Positions 17,745 through 28,013 of a DNA stretch of 64,000 nucleotides are shown here, piece by piece. Positions within the stretch are counted from its first letter, which is position 1. The number at the start of each line of letters is the position of its first letter. The DNA comes from Streptomyces sp. ISL-87 (GTDB lineage: Bacteria > Actinomycetota > Actinomycetes > Streptomycetales > Streptomycetaceae), in NCBI RefSeq assembly GCF_018614095.1, contig NZ_JAGGOY010000022.1:1-64000 (forward strand), written 5' to 3'. The notes under the pieces are model-generated. The model had not been told where the DNA came from. It was given only the letters and a program-made list of their open reading frames with translations, and ran no database searches. The position numbers were made by a program, and so were the translations under genes.

Positions 17745-18953
17745 TCAGTCGCCGATCAGGGCGTCCACGAACGCCTCCGGCTCGAACGGGGCCAGGTCGT
17801 CCGGGCCCTCGCCGAGGCCGACCAGCTTGACCGGGACGCCCAGCTCGCGCTGGACGGCGACGACGATGCCGCCCTTGGCGGTGCCGTCGAGCTTGGTCAG
17901 CACGATGCCGGTGATGTCCACGACCTCGGCGAAGACGCGGGCCTGGGTCAGGCCGTTCTGCCCGGTGGTGGCGTCCAGGACGAGCAGGATCTCGTCCAGC
18001 GGGCCGTGCTTCTCCACGACGCGCTTGACCTTGCCGAGCTCGTCCATGAGGCCGGTCTTGGTGTGCAGGCGGCCGGCGGTGTCGATGAGCACCACGTCGG
18101 CACCCTCGGCGATGCCCTCCTTGACCGCGTCGTAGGCGATCGAGGCCGGGTCGCCGCCCTCGGGGCCGCGCACGGTGCGCGCGCCGACCCGCTCGCCCCA
18201 GGTCTGGAGCTGGTCGGCGGCGGCGGCGCGGAAGGTGTCGGCCGCGCCGAGCACCACGCTGCGGCCGTCGGCGACGAGCACGCGGGCCAGCTTGCCGGTG
18301 GTGGTGGTCTTGCCGGTGCCGTTGACGCCGACGACCATCACGACGCCGGGGGTGTCGACGCCGCCCTCGGTCTTCACCGCGCGGTCGAAGTCGGTGCCGA
18401 CCAGGGTCAGCAGCTCCTCCTTCAGCAGGGCGCGCAGGTCCTCCGGGGTGCGGGTGCCGAGCACCTTGACCCGGTCGCGGAGCCGGTCCACCAGCTCCTG
18501 GGTCGGCACGACACCGACGTCGGCGATGAGGAGGATCTCCTCGATCTCCTCCCAGGTGTCCTCGTCGAGGTGCTCGCGGGAGAGCAGCGTGAGCAGCCCC
18601 TTGCCGAGCGAGTTCTGCGACCGGGCGAGGCGGGCGCGCAGCCGGACGAGGCGGCCGGCAGTGGGCTCGGGCACCTCGATCTCGGGCGCGGCGGGAGCTT
18701 CCGGCTCCACCACGACGGCTTCCGCGGCCTCCGCTTCGGGGAGGGCGACCTCCTCGATCGTGCGGCGCGGCTCTTCAACCGTCGGTGCGGCGTCCTCCCC
18801 CACCTGCGGTTCGGCGGGCGGGGCAGTGATGGTCGGCGTGCTCGACGGCGCCGAGGGCGGCAGCTGCTTCTTCTTGCGGCTGCTGACCACGAGCCCGCTG
18901 ATGGCGCCGACCGCGACCAGGGCGATGACTACAGCAAGGATGAGGATTTCCAT
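17745..18953 (-). CDS. ftsY: Signal recognition particle receptor FtsY
   Basis: A 402-residue SRP receptor GTPase. An N-terminal membrane segment (MEILILAVVIALVAVGAIS) is followed by a basic KKK patch and an acidic, Pro/Ala-rich linker (about residues 30-95). The NG domain carries GVNGTGKTTTTGKLA (about 220) and DTAGRLHTKTGLMDELGKV. A single N-terminal helix is typical of actinobacterial FtsY. It pairs with Ffh encoded nearby. The stop faces the strong hairpin at 17677. Confidence 0.96.
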   Translation of the reverse strand: MEILILAVVIALVAVGAISGLVVSSRKKKQLPPSAPSSTPTITAPPAEPQVGEDAAPTVEEPRRTIEEVALPEAEAAEAVVVEPEAPAAPEIEVPEPTAGRLVRLRARLARSQNSLGKGLLTLLSREHLDEDTWEEIEEILLIADVGVVPTQELVDRLRDRVKVLGTRTPEDLRALLKEELLTLVGTDFDRAVKTEGGVDTPGVVMVVGVNGTGKTTTTGKLARVLVADGRSVVLGAADTFRAAAADQLQTWGERVGARTVRGPEGGDPASIAYDAVKEGIAEGADVVLIDTAGRLHTKTGLMDELGKVKRVVEKHGPLDEILLVLDATTGQNGLTQARVFAEVVDITGIVLTKLDGTAKGGIVVAVQRELGVPVKLVGLGEGPDDLAPFEPEAFVDALIGD

Positions 18954-19097
18954 AACAGAGCCAGTATGCGCGACCCACTGGCAGGCCCCTCCGATCCTGG
19001 GGCGAGGCAGCGCCGTAAGCCGGTATTTATGGTTTTAGCGGTAAATCCGCGATGATGGGCGACTCCCCCACCTGCCCCGCCCCCACCGGAGTACTGC

Positions 19098-20594
<1,497 letters not shown>

Positions 20595-20620
20595 CCCGTG
20601 CCCGCCGGATCCCTGTCCAA

Positions 20621-20681
20621 CTGACGTCACGTCAGCTAACGTCCCCCTTCGCCCGCCCACCCACCTCCGGCGAAGGGGGAC
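20621..20681 (+). promoter_or_regulatory. Operator-like palindrome and ribosome-site-sequestering hairpin
   Basis: CTGACG-TCA-CGTCAG (20621-20635) is a perfect inverted repeat of operator type. Directly after it, a 13-bp perfect inverted repeat pairs 20641-20653 (GTCCCCCTTCGCC) with 20669-20681 (GGCGAAGGGGGAC). The right arm contains AAGGGGGA, the Shine-Dalgarno of the oxidoreductase gene starting at 20688. The hairpin may therefore terminate the permease transcript and/or mask the ribosome site of the next gene. TAACGT (20637-20642) could be a -10. Confidence 0.65.
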
Positions 20682-20687
20682 TTCTCC

Positions 20688-21674
20688 ATGCCCATCACCG
20701 TGGCCCGGTTCAATCTCGTCGACCCGAACGGCACCCCCGAGAGCCTCTCCGCCCGCTACAAGGCCGCGCTGGAGATGGCGACGTACGCGGACGACCGCGG
20801 GATCGACACCATCCAGACCGAGGAGCACCACGGCACCGGCAACAACTGGCTGCCCTCGCCGTTCGCGTTCGCGGGCGCGGTGTTCGGCGCCACCCGGCGG
20901 ATCGCCGTCACCGTCTCGGCGATCATCGGCCCGCTGTACGACCCGCTGAAGGTGGCCGAGGACATCGCCGTACTCGACCTGCTGAGCGGGGGCCGCCTCG
21001 TCACCGTCGCGGGCATCGGCTACCGGCCCGAGGAGTACGAGCAGCACGGCGTCGAGTGGGGCCGGCGCGGCAAGCTCCAGGACGAGCTGCTGGAGACCCT
21101 GCTGAAGGCGTGGACCGGCGAGCCCTTCGCGTTCCACGGCCGGACCGTACGGGTCACCCCGCGACCGTTCACCCAGCCGCACCCGCTGCTCCTGGTCGGC
21201 GGCAGCTCCGAGGCGGCGGCCCGGCGCGCCGCCCGGCTCGGGCTGCCGTTCTTCCCCAGCGCGCACCTGCCGGAGCTGGAGGCGTACTACCGGGCGAAGC
21301 TCGCGGAGTACGGCACGGAGGGCTTCTGCATGATGCCCGCGGCCGAGACCCCGCTGCTGCACATCGCGCAGGACCCGGACCGGGTCTGGGCCGAGCACGG
21401 CGAGCGGTTCCTGCACGAGGCCGGGATGTACGCGTCCTGGCAGTCGAAGGACATCCGCAGCGCGGTACGGTCGGCCGCGCGCTCGGTGGCGGAGCTGCGC
21501 GCGGAGGGCGTCTACCGCGTCCTCACCCCGGCGCAGGCGGTCACGTACGCCCGCGGCGCCGGCGAGGCGGGGAACCTGGTGCTGCACCCGCTCTGCGGCG
21601 GGATGCCCATCGACGAGGGCTGGCGCAGCCTGCACCTGCTGTGCGAACAGGTACTGCCCCGGCTCAAGAGCTGA
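20688..21674 (+). CDS. LLM-class flavin-dependent oxidoreductase
   Basis: A 328-residue bacterial luciferase-like TIM barrel. Typical features are the N-terminal strand MPITVARFNLVD, IDTIQTEEHHG (about residues 39-49), VTVSAIIGPLYDPLKVAEDIAVLDLLSGGRL (about 80-110, split by the usual helix) and GIGYRPEEYEQHG. It probably uses FMN or F420; the cofactor is not determinable here, although an F420 biosynthesis gene (cofC) is encoded elsewhere in the window. Start ATG has AAGGGGGA 7 nt upstream within a hairpin. A 13-bp inverted repeat spans its stop codon. Confidence 0.85.
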   Translation: MPITVARFNLVDPNGTPESLSARYKAALEMATYADDRGIDTIQTEEHHGTGNNWLPSPFAFAGAVFGATRRIAVTVSAIIGPLYDPLKVAEDIAVLDLLSGGRLVTVAGIGYRPEEYEQHGVEWGRRGKLQDELLETLLKAWTGEPFAFHGRTVRVTPRPFTQPHPLLLVGGSSEAAARRAARLGLPFFPSAHLPELEAYYRAKLAEYGTEGFCMMPAAETPLLHIAQDPDRVWAEHGERFLHEAGMYASWQSKDIRSAVRSAARSVAELRAEGVYRVLTPAQAVTYARGAGEAGNLVLHPLCGGMPIDEGWRSLHLLCEQVLPRLKS

Positions 21675-21690
21675 GCGGGGGCAGTACCTG
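21648..21690 (+). terminator. Hairpin spanning the oxidoreductase stop codon
   Basis: CAGGTACTGCCCC (21648-21660) pairs perfectly with GGGGCAGTACCTG (21678-21690). The stop TGA (21672-21674) is in the loop. Convergent with glcP, so it may serve both. Confidence 0.75.
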
Positions 21691-21723
21691 TCACAAGAGG
21701 AGAGGGGGTATTGGCGGGGGTGG

Positions 21724-23157
21724 TTACCCCATCTCCTCCAACGCCTTGCCCTTGGTCTCCGGCACCCACTTGAGGATGAACGGGATCGAGAGCAGGGCGA
21801 AGCCCGTGTAGATGACGTACGCGCCGGACAGGTTCCAGTCGGACAGCGTCGGGAACGAGACGGTGATGACCCAGTTGGCGACCCACTGGGCGGCGGCCGC
21901 GACACCGAGCGCCGCGGCCCGGATGCGGTTGGGGAACATCTCGCCGAGCAGCACCCAGACCACCACGCCCCAGGAGAGGGCGAAGAAGAGCACGAAGGAG
22001 TGCGCGGCGATCAGCGCGACCGTGCCCTGGGCGTCCGGCATGGTGATGTTGTCCCCGCTGCCCTCCTTGTAGGAGAAGGCCCAGGCGCAGACGCCGAGGG
22101 AGATCGCCATGCCGACCGAGCCGATGAGCGCGAGCGGCTTGCGGCCGAGCCGGTCGACGAAGATCATCGCGATCACGGTGCCGATGATGTTGATGATGGA
22201 CGTGGTGAAGGAGTAGAGGAACGAGCTGCTCGGGTCGATGCCGACGGACTGCCACAGCGAGGAGCTGTAGTAGAAGATCACGTTGATGCCGACGAGCTGC
22301 TGGAAGACCGAGAGGCCGATGCCGATCCAGACGATGGGCATCAGGCCGAAGCGGCCGCCGAGCAGGTCCTTGAAGGTGGACTTGTGCTCGGAGCGCATGG
22401 CGAGGTCGATCTCGGCGACACGGGTGTCCACGTCGATCCGGGAACCCTCGACCTCGCGCAGCACCTTCTTGGCCTCGTCGGTGCGGCCGACGGAGATCAG
22501 GAAGCGCGGGGACTCCGGGATGACGAAGGACATCAGCCCGTAGAGCACGGCCGGGACGACCATGACGCCGAGCATCCACTGCCAGGCCTCGAGCCCGCCG
22601 ATCTCGCCGCGCTGGTCGCCGTCGGCGAGGTTGAGGATGCCCCAGTTGACGAGCTGGGAGATGGCGATGCCGATGACGATCGCGGCCTGCTGGAACGAGG
22701 CGAGCCGGCCGCGGTACGCGGGCGGGGACACCTCGGCGATGTAGGCCGGGCCGATGACGGAGGCCATGCCGATGCCGAAGCCGCCGATGACGCGCCACAT
22801 GGCGAGGTCCCAGAGGGCGAACGGGAGGGCCGAGCCGATGGCGCTCGCGGTGAACAGGACGGCCGCGATCTGCATGCAGCGGATACGGCCGATCCGGTCG
22901 GCGAGCCGCCCGGCGGTCGCGGCGCCGAGCGCGCAGCCGATCAGCGCGGCGGCGATGACCTGGGCGAGCGCCTCGGAGCCGACGTCGAAGCGTTCCCGGA
23001 TCGCGACGACGGCGCCGTTGATGACCGAGCTGTCGTAGCCGAAGAGGAAGCCGCCCATCGCGGCGGCGGCGGTGATGAAGATGACGTGCCCGAGGTGGTC
23101 GGGCTGGGCCGCGCGGGCGCCGCCTGCCGAGGCCTGCGCTGTGCTGCTGCTGGTCAA
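21724..23157 (-). CDS. glcP: Glucose permease of the MFS sugar-porter family (GlcP-like)
   Basis: A 477-residue, 12-TM major facilitator. Sugar-porter signatures are GGFLFGYDSSVINGA (TM1), GRLADRIGR (loop 2-3), PESPRFL, QQLVGINVIFYYSSSLW (TM7) and PETKGK at the C terminus. Sequence and its location between ftsY and smc match GlcP, the main glucose permease of S. coelicolor (assignment by context and family). The TTG start at 23157 has AGGAG 7 nt upstream and gives the usual length; the in-frame extension to 23229 lacks family character. Confidence 0.88.
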   Translation of the reverse strand: MTSSSTAQASAGGARAAQPDHLGHVIFITAAAAMGGFLFGYDSSVINGAVVAIRERFDVGSEALAQVIAAALIGCALGAATAGRLADRIGRIRCMQIAAVLFTASAIGSALPFALWDLAMWRVIGGFGIGMASVIGPAYIAEVSPPAYRGRLASFQQAAIVIGIAISQLVNWGILNLADGDQRGEIGGLEAWQWMLGVMVVPAVLYGLMSFVIPESPRFLISVGRTDEAKKVLREVEGSRIDVDTRVAEIDLAMRSEHKSTFKDLLGGRFGLMPIVWIGIGLSVFQQLVGINVIFYYSSSLWQSVGIDPSSSFLYSFTTSIINIIGTVIAMIFVDRLGRKPLALIGSVGMAISLGVCAWAFSYKEGSGDNITMPDAQGTVALIAAHSFVLFFALSWGVVVWVLLGEMFPNRIRAAALGVAAAAQWVANWVITVSFPTLSDWNLSGAYVIYTGFALLSIPFILKWVPETKGKALEEMG

Positions 23158-23266
23158 GGTGTGCTCCTGCGTGCCCGGCTGCGGTGACGGGCGGGTGGGG
23201 GTGATGTCCTCCAGTGGTGCACAGTTCAAGATCCGGCACCACCTGAACGGAAAGGCAGCGAAGCAG

Positions 23267-23316
23267 AGCCTATGTGTTCAGTTTGTGAAGTCAATACTTC
23301 GTAGAAGTTGCTACGA
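23267..23316 (-). promoter_or_regulatory. glcP promoter and upstream inverted repeat
   Basis: Read on the minus strand: -35 TTGACT (23294-23289), 16-bp spacer, -10 TAGGCT (23272-23267). Just upstream lies TCGTAG-AAGTTG-CTACGA (23299-23316), embedded in an AT-rich stretch with several GAAGT/ACTTC words. Candidate site for glucose-responsive control of glcP. Confidence 0.6.
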
Positions 23317-23362
23317 GACTTCTCATGCTTCACTTCTTGAAACCATAAACGGCTTCCACCGG

Positions 23363-23395
23363 CTACCGGCTACCGGCTACCGGCTACCGGCTACC
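23363..23395 (-). repeat. Heptamer repeat starting at the smc stop codon
   Basis: On the minus strand TAGCCGG repeats with period 7; TAG occurs five times (plus-strand CTA at 23391, 23384, 23377, 23370, 23363). The first TAG is the smc stop. Because the period is 7, the series puts a stop in every reading frame. Confidence 0.92.
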
Positions 23396-26300
23396 GCAGA
23401 CGCTGGCTGATGACCTTGGAGACGCCGTCGCCCTGCATCGAGACGCCGTAGAGCGCGTCGGCGACCTCCATCGTCCGCTTCTGGTGCGTGATGACGATCA
23501 GCTGCGAGCTCTCCTGGAGCTCCTCCATGATCCGGATCAGCCGCTGAAGATTGGTGTCGTCGAGCGCGGCCTCGACCTCGTCCATCACGTAGAACGGGCT
23601 GGGGCGCGCCTTGAAGATGGACACCAGCAGAGCCACGGCCGTCAGGGACCGCTCGCCGCCGGAGAGCAGCGAGAGCCGCTTGACCTTCTTGCCGGGCGGG
23701 CGCGCCTCGACGTCCACGCCGGTGGTCAGCATGTTGTCCGGGTCGGTGAGGATCAGCCGGCCCTCGCCGCCGGGGAACAGCCGCGAGAACACCCCCTCGA
23801 ACTCCCGCGCCGTGTCCTGGTAGGCCTCGGTGAAGACCTGCTCGACGCGCTGGTCGACCTCCTTCACGACCTGAAGGAGGTCCGTCCGCGTCTTACGGAG
23901 GTCTTCGAGCTGCTCGCTCAGGAACTGGTGCCGCTCCTCCAGCGCCGCGAACTCCTCCAGCGCGAGCGGGTTGACCTTGCCGAGCTGCTGGTACGCGCGT
24001 TCGGCCGCCCGGAGCCGCTTCTCCTGCTGTACGCGGACGAACGGGCCGGGCTGGTTGCGGGGGTGCTCCGGGTCCTCCGGCAGTTCCTCGCCCTCGGCGG
24101 GCAGGCTGGGCGGCACAGGCTGGTCCGGGCCGTACTCGGCTACGAGCCCGGCGGCCTCGACACCGAACTCCTCCAGCGCCCGGCCCTCCACCTGCTCGAT
24201 CCGCAACCGCTTCTCGGCACCGAGCACCTCACCGCGGTGCACGGAGTCGGTGAGCTTGTCGAGCTCGCCCTTGAGATCGCGGCCGCGGGTGCGGGCCGCG
24301 TCGAGCTCCCGCTCACGCAGGCCCTTGGCGTACTCGGCGGCGCCGCGCTCCTGATCGGCCCGGTGCAGCGACACCTCGACGTGCGCGAGCAGCTGCCGGG
24401 CGCCCTCGGCGACGGCCGCGGCCACGTCGGCCTCGTGGCGCAGCCGCTGCCGGCGCTGCTCGGCGCGCGCTCGGGCCTCACGCTCGGCCCGTGCCCCGCG
24501 GTCCAGTGCGTCGGCACGCCCGGCCAGCCCCTTGACCCGCTCCTCATGGGTCCTGAGCTGGAGCCGGGCCTCCATCTCGGTCTGCCGCGCGTTGGCCCCG
24601 TCGGCGGCCAGCCGGTCCCGCGTGGCGGTGTCCGGCTCCTCCTCCAGGGGCATCTCCTCGGCGATGGCGAGCCGCTCGGCGCACTCCTCCACATCGGCCA
24701 GGGCCTGCTCCAGCGCGTCCTGTGCCTTGGCCGCGGCGGCGGCGCTGCGCTCCGCCTCGCCCGCGGCCCCCTTCGCCTGCCCGGCGAGCCGCCCGAGCTG
24801 CTGCGCGAACCCGGCGCGGGCCTGCTCCGCTGCCCGCCGCCGCTCGCCGATCTCCTCGACGAGGGCGGCAGCCGCGTCGCGCCTGCCCTGTGCGGCCTGC
24901 TTGTCTTCTCCTGTCGCCTCGCACTGCTCATCGAGCCGGGCCAGCTCGTCCGCCGCCTCGTCGACGGCGGCCTGCACCTCGATGAGGCTGGGTACCCCGG
25001 CGGACCCGCCGTGCGCGAGGAACGCTCCGAGCACGTCCCCCTCGGCGGTCACGGCCACCACCTCAGGGCGCGCCGCGACCAGGGCCTCCGCGTCCTCCAG
25101 CGTCCCCACCACGACAAAGTCCCGCAGCACCCAGCCCACGGCCCGCACGAGCCCGGCCTCTCCGTGCACAAGCCGCGCGGCCGCGACGCTGCGCTGTGCC
25201 GTGACGCTGGGCTGCGCGGTGACGCTGGGCTGCGCGGTGACGCTGGGCTGCGCCTCGCCTGCGGCAGCGCTGTCGGGGGCTCCGCCCCCGAATCCCCGCA
25301 CCTCAAACGCCGGCGAGGCTGAAATATCCAGCCCCGCCGGCGTTTGAGGCGCGGGTCCGGGCAGAGCCCGGTTTCGGGAAGGGGCGGGGTGGGGGAGAAC
25401 TCCCCCCGGACCGGGCGCGATCGCCTGCGCGGGCAACTCCACAGCCGAATGGGCCGGGCCGGAGCCCGGCGCCTGCCCGGGCGGAGTGGCCGCGCCGGGG
25501 GCACACGGGGCCTGGCCCGGAACGGCAGTTCCGGTCAGGGTGCCCGGGGCGATCAGGAACGTGGCCCGGCCCGCATCGGCGGCGCGCAGGTGCCGGATCG
25601 CCCCCGCCGCCGCCCCCGCCGAGGCCACCGCCACCGCATCCGCCGCCGCACCCAGCGCCGCCGCCACCGCGACCTCGTACCCCGGTGTCACCGACAACCG
25701 CTCCGCCGCCGGTCCCAGCAGCCCCGCCAGCCGTTCCCGCGCCGCGAGGAGCGCGCCCGTACCGTCCTTGCGCCGCAGGCCCATCGCCAGCGCGTCCCGC
25801 CGCGCCGACACCGCAGCCCGCGACCGCTCCGCCGCCGCCAAGGCGTCCCGCGCCGCGCCGAGACCGGCCTCCGCCGCCGTCAACTCGGCCCGCGCCGCCT
25901 CGTACTCCGCGTCCAGGGACGGAGCCTCGCTCCCCCCGGCCTCCTCCGCCAGCGCCTCGTACTCCGCCTGCGCGGCCCCGGCCCGGGATTCCGCCTCGTC
26001 CCGCGCCGCCACCAGCCGGTCGATCTCCGCCTGAGCCGCCCCCGCGCGGGACCTGGCCGCGCCCAGCCGGCCGGTCAGCCGGGCCAGGCCCTCGCGGCGG
26101 TCCGCGATGGCCCGCGCCGCGTCCCGAAGCCGCCGTTCCTCCTCGGCGAGCGACCGCTCCAGCTCCGCCCGGTGCTCGACCGTGTCCTCCAGCGCCCGCG
26201 AGGCCGCCTCCAGCGCGGCCGTCAGCTCCGCCTCCTGCTCACGGATCCGCGCCGCCTCCCGCTCCATGTCCTCCGGATCGCGGCCCCGCCGCTCCTCCGC

Positions 26301-27263
26301 CGAGCCCGAAGCCGACGCCGACGCGCTCTTCACCCGTGCGTCCGCCAGGGACACGGTCCCGCGGACCCGCTCGGCCAGCTGCGACAGCTCGTACCAGGTC
26401 TGCTGGGCCCGTTGGAGCCGCGGCGCGAGGTCCCGTACCGCCCGCTCCAGCTCGGCCTCCCGCCGCAGTGCTCCCGCGAGCTCCGCCTCGGCGGCCTCCT
26501 TGCGCTCCTTCAGGGCCGCCTCGTCCGCGATCTCCGCGTCCAGCGCGCCCCGCAGCGTCACCAGGTCGTCGGCGAGCAGCCGCAGCCGCGCGTCCCGCAG
26601 GTCCGCCTGGATCACGGCCGCCCGCCGGGCCACGGCCGCCTGCCGCCCCAGCGGCTTGAGCTGTCGCCGCAACTCCTCCGTCAGGTCCTGCACACGCGCG
26701 AGGTTGGCCTGCATCGCGTCCAGTTTCCGCAGCGCCTTCTCTTTGCGCTTGCGGTGTTTGAGTACGCCCGCCGCCTCCTCGATGAAGGCCCGGCGGCCCA
26801 TCGGGTCGGCGTGCAGTACGGAGTCCAGCTGGCCCTGGCCCACGATGACGTGCATCTCGCGGCCGATGCCGGAGTCGGAGAGCAGTTCCTGGATGTCGAG
26901 CAGGCGGCAGGTGTCACCGTTGATCTGGTACTCGCTGCTGCCCCCGCGGAACATGATCCGCGTGATGGTGACCTCGGCGTACTCGATCGGCAGCGCGCCG
27001 TCGGAGTTGTCGATCGTCAGCGAGACCTCGGCCCGCCCGAGCGGCGGACGCCCGGTCGTCCCGGCGAAGATGACGTCTTCCATCTTCCCGCCGCGCAGGG
27101 ATTTGGCCCCCTGTTCGCCCATGACCCAGGACAGCGCGTCCACCACATTGGACTTGCCCGAGCCGTTCGGCCCCACCACACAGGTGATCCCGGGCTCGAA
27201 GCGCAGAGTGGTGGCAGATGCGAAGGACTTGAAGCCGCGCAGGGTCAGGGACTTGAGGTGCAC
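23391..27263 (-). CDS. smc: Chromosome segregation protein Smc with expanded hinge
   Basis: A 1290-residue structural-maintenance-of-chromosomes ATPase that organises and segregates the nucleoid with ScpAB. Walker A is GPNGSGKSN (31-39), then a long coiled coil, hinge (about 500-760), second coiled coil, signature LSGGERSLTAVALL (about 1203) and Walker B YVMDEVEAALDD (about 1227). It is about 100 residues longer than usual (about 1180-1190). The excess is a Pro/Ala/Gly-rich block at about residues 580-697 inside the hinge, containing a translated dispersed DNA palindrome and three AQPSVT repeats. Frame stays open throughout, and both ATPase halves are intact. Confidence 0.95.
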   Translation of the reverse strand: MHLKSLTLRGFKSFASATTLRFEPGITCVVGPNGSGKSNVVDALSWVMGEQGAKSLRGGKMEDVIFAGTTGRPPLGRAEVSLTIDNSDGALPIEYAEVTITRIMFRGGSSEYQINGDTCRLLDIQELLSDSGIGREMHVIVGQGQLDSVLHADPMGRRAFIEEAAGVLKHRKRKEKALRKLDAMQANLARVQDLTEELRRQLKPLGRQAAVARRAAVIQADLRDARLRLLADDLVTLRGALDAEIADEAALKERKEAAEAELAGALRREAELERAVRDLAPRLQRAQQTWYELSQLAERVRGTVSLADARVKSASASASGSAEERRGRDPEDMEREAARIREQEAELTAALEAASRALEDTVEHRAELERSLAEEERRLRDAARAIADRREGLARLTGRLGAARSRAGAAQAEIDRLVAARDEAESRAGAAQAEYEALAEEAGGSEAPSLDAEYEAARAELTAAEAGLGAARDALAAAERSRAAVSARRDALAMGLRRKDGTGALLAARERLAGLLGPAAERLSVTPGYEVAVAAALGAAADAVAVASAGAAAGAIRHLRAADAGRATFLIAPGTLTGTAVPGQAPCAPGAATPPGQAPGSGPAHSAVELPAQAIAPGPGGVLPHPAPSRNRALPGPAPQTPAGLDISASPAFEVRGFGGGAPDSAAAGEAQPSVTAQPSVTAQPSVTAQRSVAAARLVHGEAGLVRAVGWVLRDFVVVGTLEDAEALVAARPEVVAVTAEGDVLGAFLAHGGSAGVPSLIEVQAAVDEAADELARLDEQCEATGEDKQAAQGRRDAAAALVEEIGERRRAAEQARAGFAQQLGRLAGQAKGAAGEAERSAAAAAKAQDALEQALADVEECAERLAIAEEMPLEEEPDTATRDRLAADGANARQTEMEARLQLRTHEERVKGLAGRADALDRGARAEREARARAEQRRQRLRHEADVAAAVAEGARQLLAHVEVSLHRADQERGAAEYAKGLRERELDAARTRGRDLKGELDKLTDSVHRGEVLGAEKRLRIEQVEGRALEEFGVEAAGLVAEYGPDQPVPPSLPAEGEELPEDPEHPRNQPGPFVRVQQEKRLRAAERAYQQLGKVNPLALEEFAALEERHQFLSEQLEDLRKTRTDLLQVVKEVDQRVEQVFTEAYQDTAREFEGVFSRLFPGGEGRLILTDPDNMLTTGVDVEARPPGKKVKRLSLLSGGERSLTAVALLVSIFKARPSPFYVMDEVEAALDDTNLQRLIRIMEELQESSQLIVITHQKRTMEVADALYGVSMQGDGVSKVISQRLR
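25201..25254 (-). repeat. 18-bp tandem repeat in the smc hinge insert
   Basis: Three units of GTGACGCTGGGCTGCGCG (the last ends GCC) encode AQPSVT three times on the minus strand; a degenerate fourth copy precedes them at 25183. In-frame, so copy number may vary without disrupting smc. Confidence 0.93.
25273..25390. repeat. Dispersed palindromic repeat inside smc
   Basis: Core arms CCTCAAACGCCGGCGAGGCT (25301 on) and its near-perfect complement (25329-25349) form a 21-bp stem with 20 pairs and a 7-nt loop. Flanking GC-rich arms continue on both sides (GGGGGCTCCGCCCCC left; CCGGGCAGAGCCCGG right). A partial copy with the same flank is at 31525. Such elements are normally intergenic in streptomycetes (from general knowledge); here it is translated. 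Confidence 0.85.
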
Positions 27264-27383
27264 GCCGCCGGACTCTACCTTTCACGTTCGGTTTCGCCCA
27301 TGAAGGTGCAGGGCACATCAGACGTTAAAGGAGATAGCCCCCCACCTGGCCCAACGCCTTTCGCGCGCCCAGGTGAAAGAAAG

Positions 27384-27405
27384 AAGGGACGCCGGGGCGT
27401 CCCTT
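27384..27405 (-). terminator. Intrinsic terminator of the 71-aa gene
   Basis: Perfect 10-bp stem AAGGGACGCC / GGCGTCCCTT with a 2-nt centre. On the minus strand it is followed by CTTTCTTTC, a real pyrimidine tail, so it terminates the gene at 27449. Confidence 0.85.
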
Positions 27406-27448
27406 GCAGATCATGCGGGGCTGGAGTTGAGCGACGAGTGAGTGCGAA

Positions 27449-27664
27449 TCAGGTGAGCGCAGGCTCCGCCTGGGGTACGTCGATGTCGATGCTGTCCAGC
27501 AGCGAGTCTCCGTGCTGAGCGGCGGCCGCGTTCAGAGCGTCATTTTCGGACTGAATCCGTACGAGCTCGGACTCAAGGTCCTGGACGCGCTGCTGAAGCC
27601 GTCGCATCTCGGCGAGGAGTCGCGGGTCGGAACCGCCGACGTAACCGAGAAGCGCCTTTGCCAT
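27449..27664 (-). CDS. Conserved small coiled-coil protein
   Basis: A 71-residue protein starting MAKALLGYVGGSDPRLLAEM, followed by a coiled-coil helix (about residues 20-48, RRLQQRVQDLESELVRIQSE) and an acidic tail. GGAGG is 10 nt before the ATG at 27664. I recognise this as a small actinobacterial protein but know no function. It sits between acyP and smc with its own terminator, so it is expressed as a separate unit. Confidence 0.78.
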   Translation of the reverse strand: MAKALLGYVGGSDPRLLAEMRRLQQRVQDLESELVRIQSENDALNAAAAQHGDSLLDSIDIDVPQAEPALT

Positions 27665-28013
27665 GATGGATGGTCCTCCACACTGAGTGACCGACCGAAG
27701 CGGTGTGGGTCGTGAGGGAATCGCACCCGCGGATGTCCGGCAGCGACTGTCAGTCACTGCGCTTACTACTGCCAGCACTGCCAAACAGCTCAGGTGCGCG
27801 GGGCTTCCAGCGTCTCACCAAAAAGTTTGACGGTCAACACGATCACGCCCCGTATCGGCGGGCAGCCCGGCCCTCGCAAGGGGCGTGGAGATCATCCTCG
27901 ACTCCGAGCCTTCCACGTATCACGCCCGTCGGCAACGCGTCACGGATGAATGCGCAGATCCGACCGCGTGTGGACCATCCAGAGATCTGATCAGTTCATG
28001 ATCAGTCGATCCG
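27665..28013. other. Intergenic region upstream of the 71-aa gene
   Basis: 349 bp without a credible gene. It holds a perfect inverted repeat CTGATCA-GTTCA-TGATCAG (27987-28005) 8 bp beyond the acyP stop, in a locally AT-rich stretch, which could end the acyP transcript or be an operator. Nothing else recognisable. Confidence 0.5.

Noticed and set aside
23484..25322. Plus-strand 612-codon frame opposite smc
   Set aside because: Antisense shadow of coiled-coil coding sequence; leucine/glycine-rich, no homology signal.
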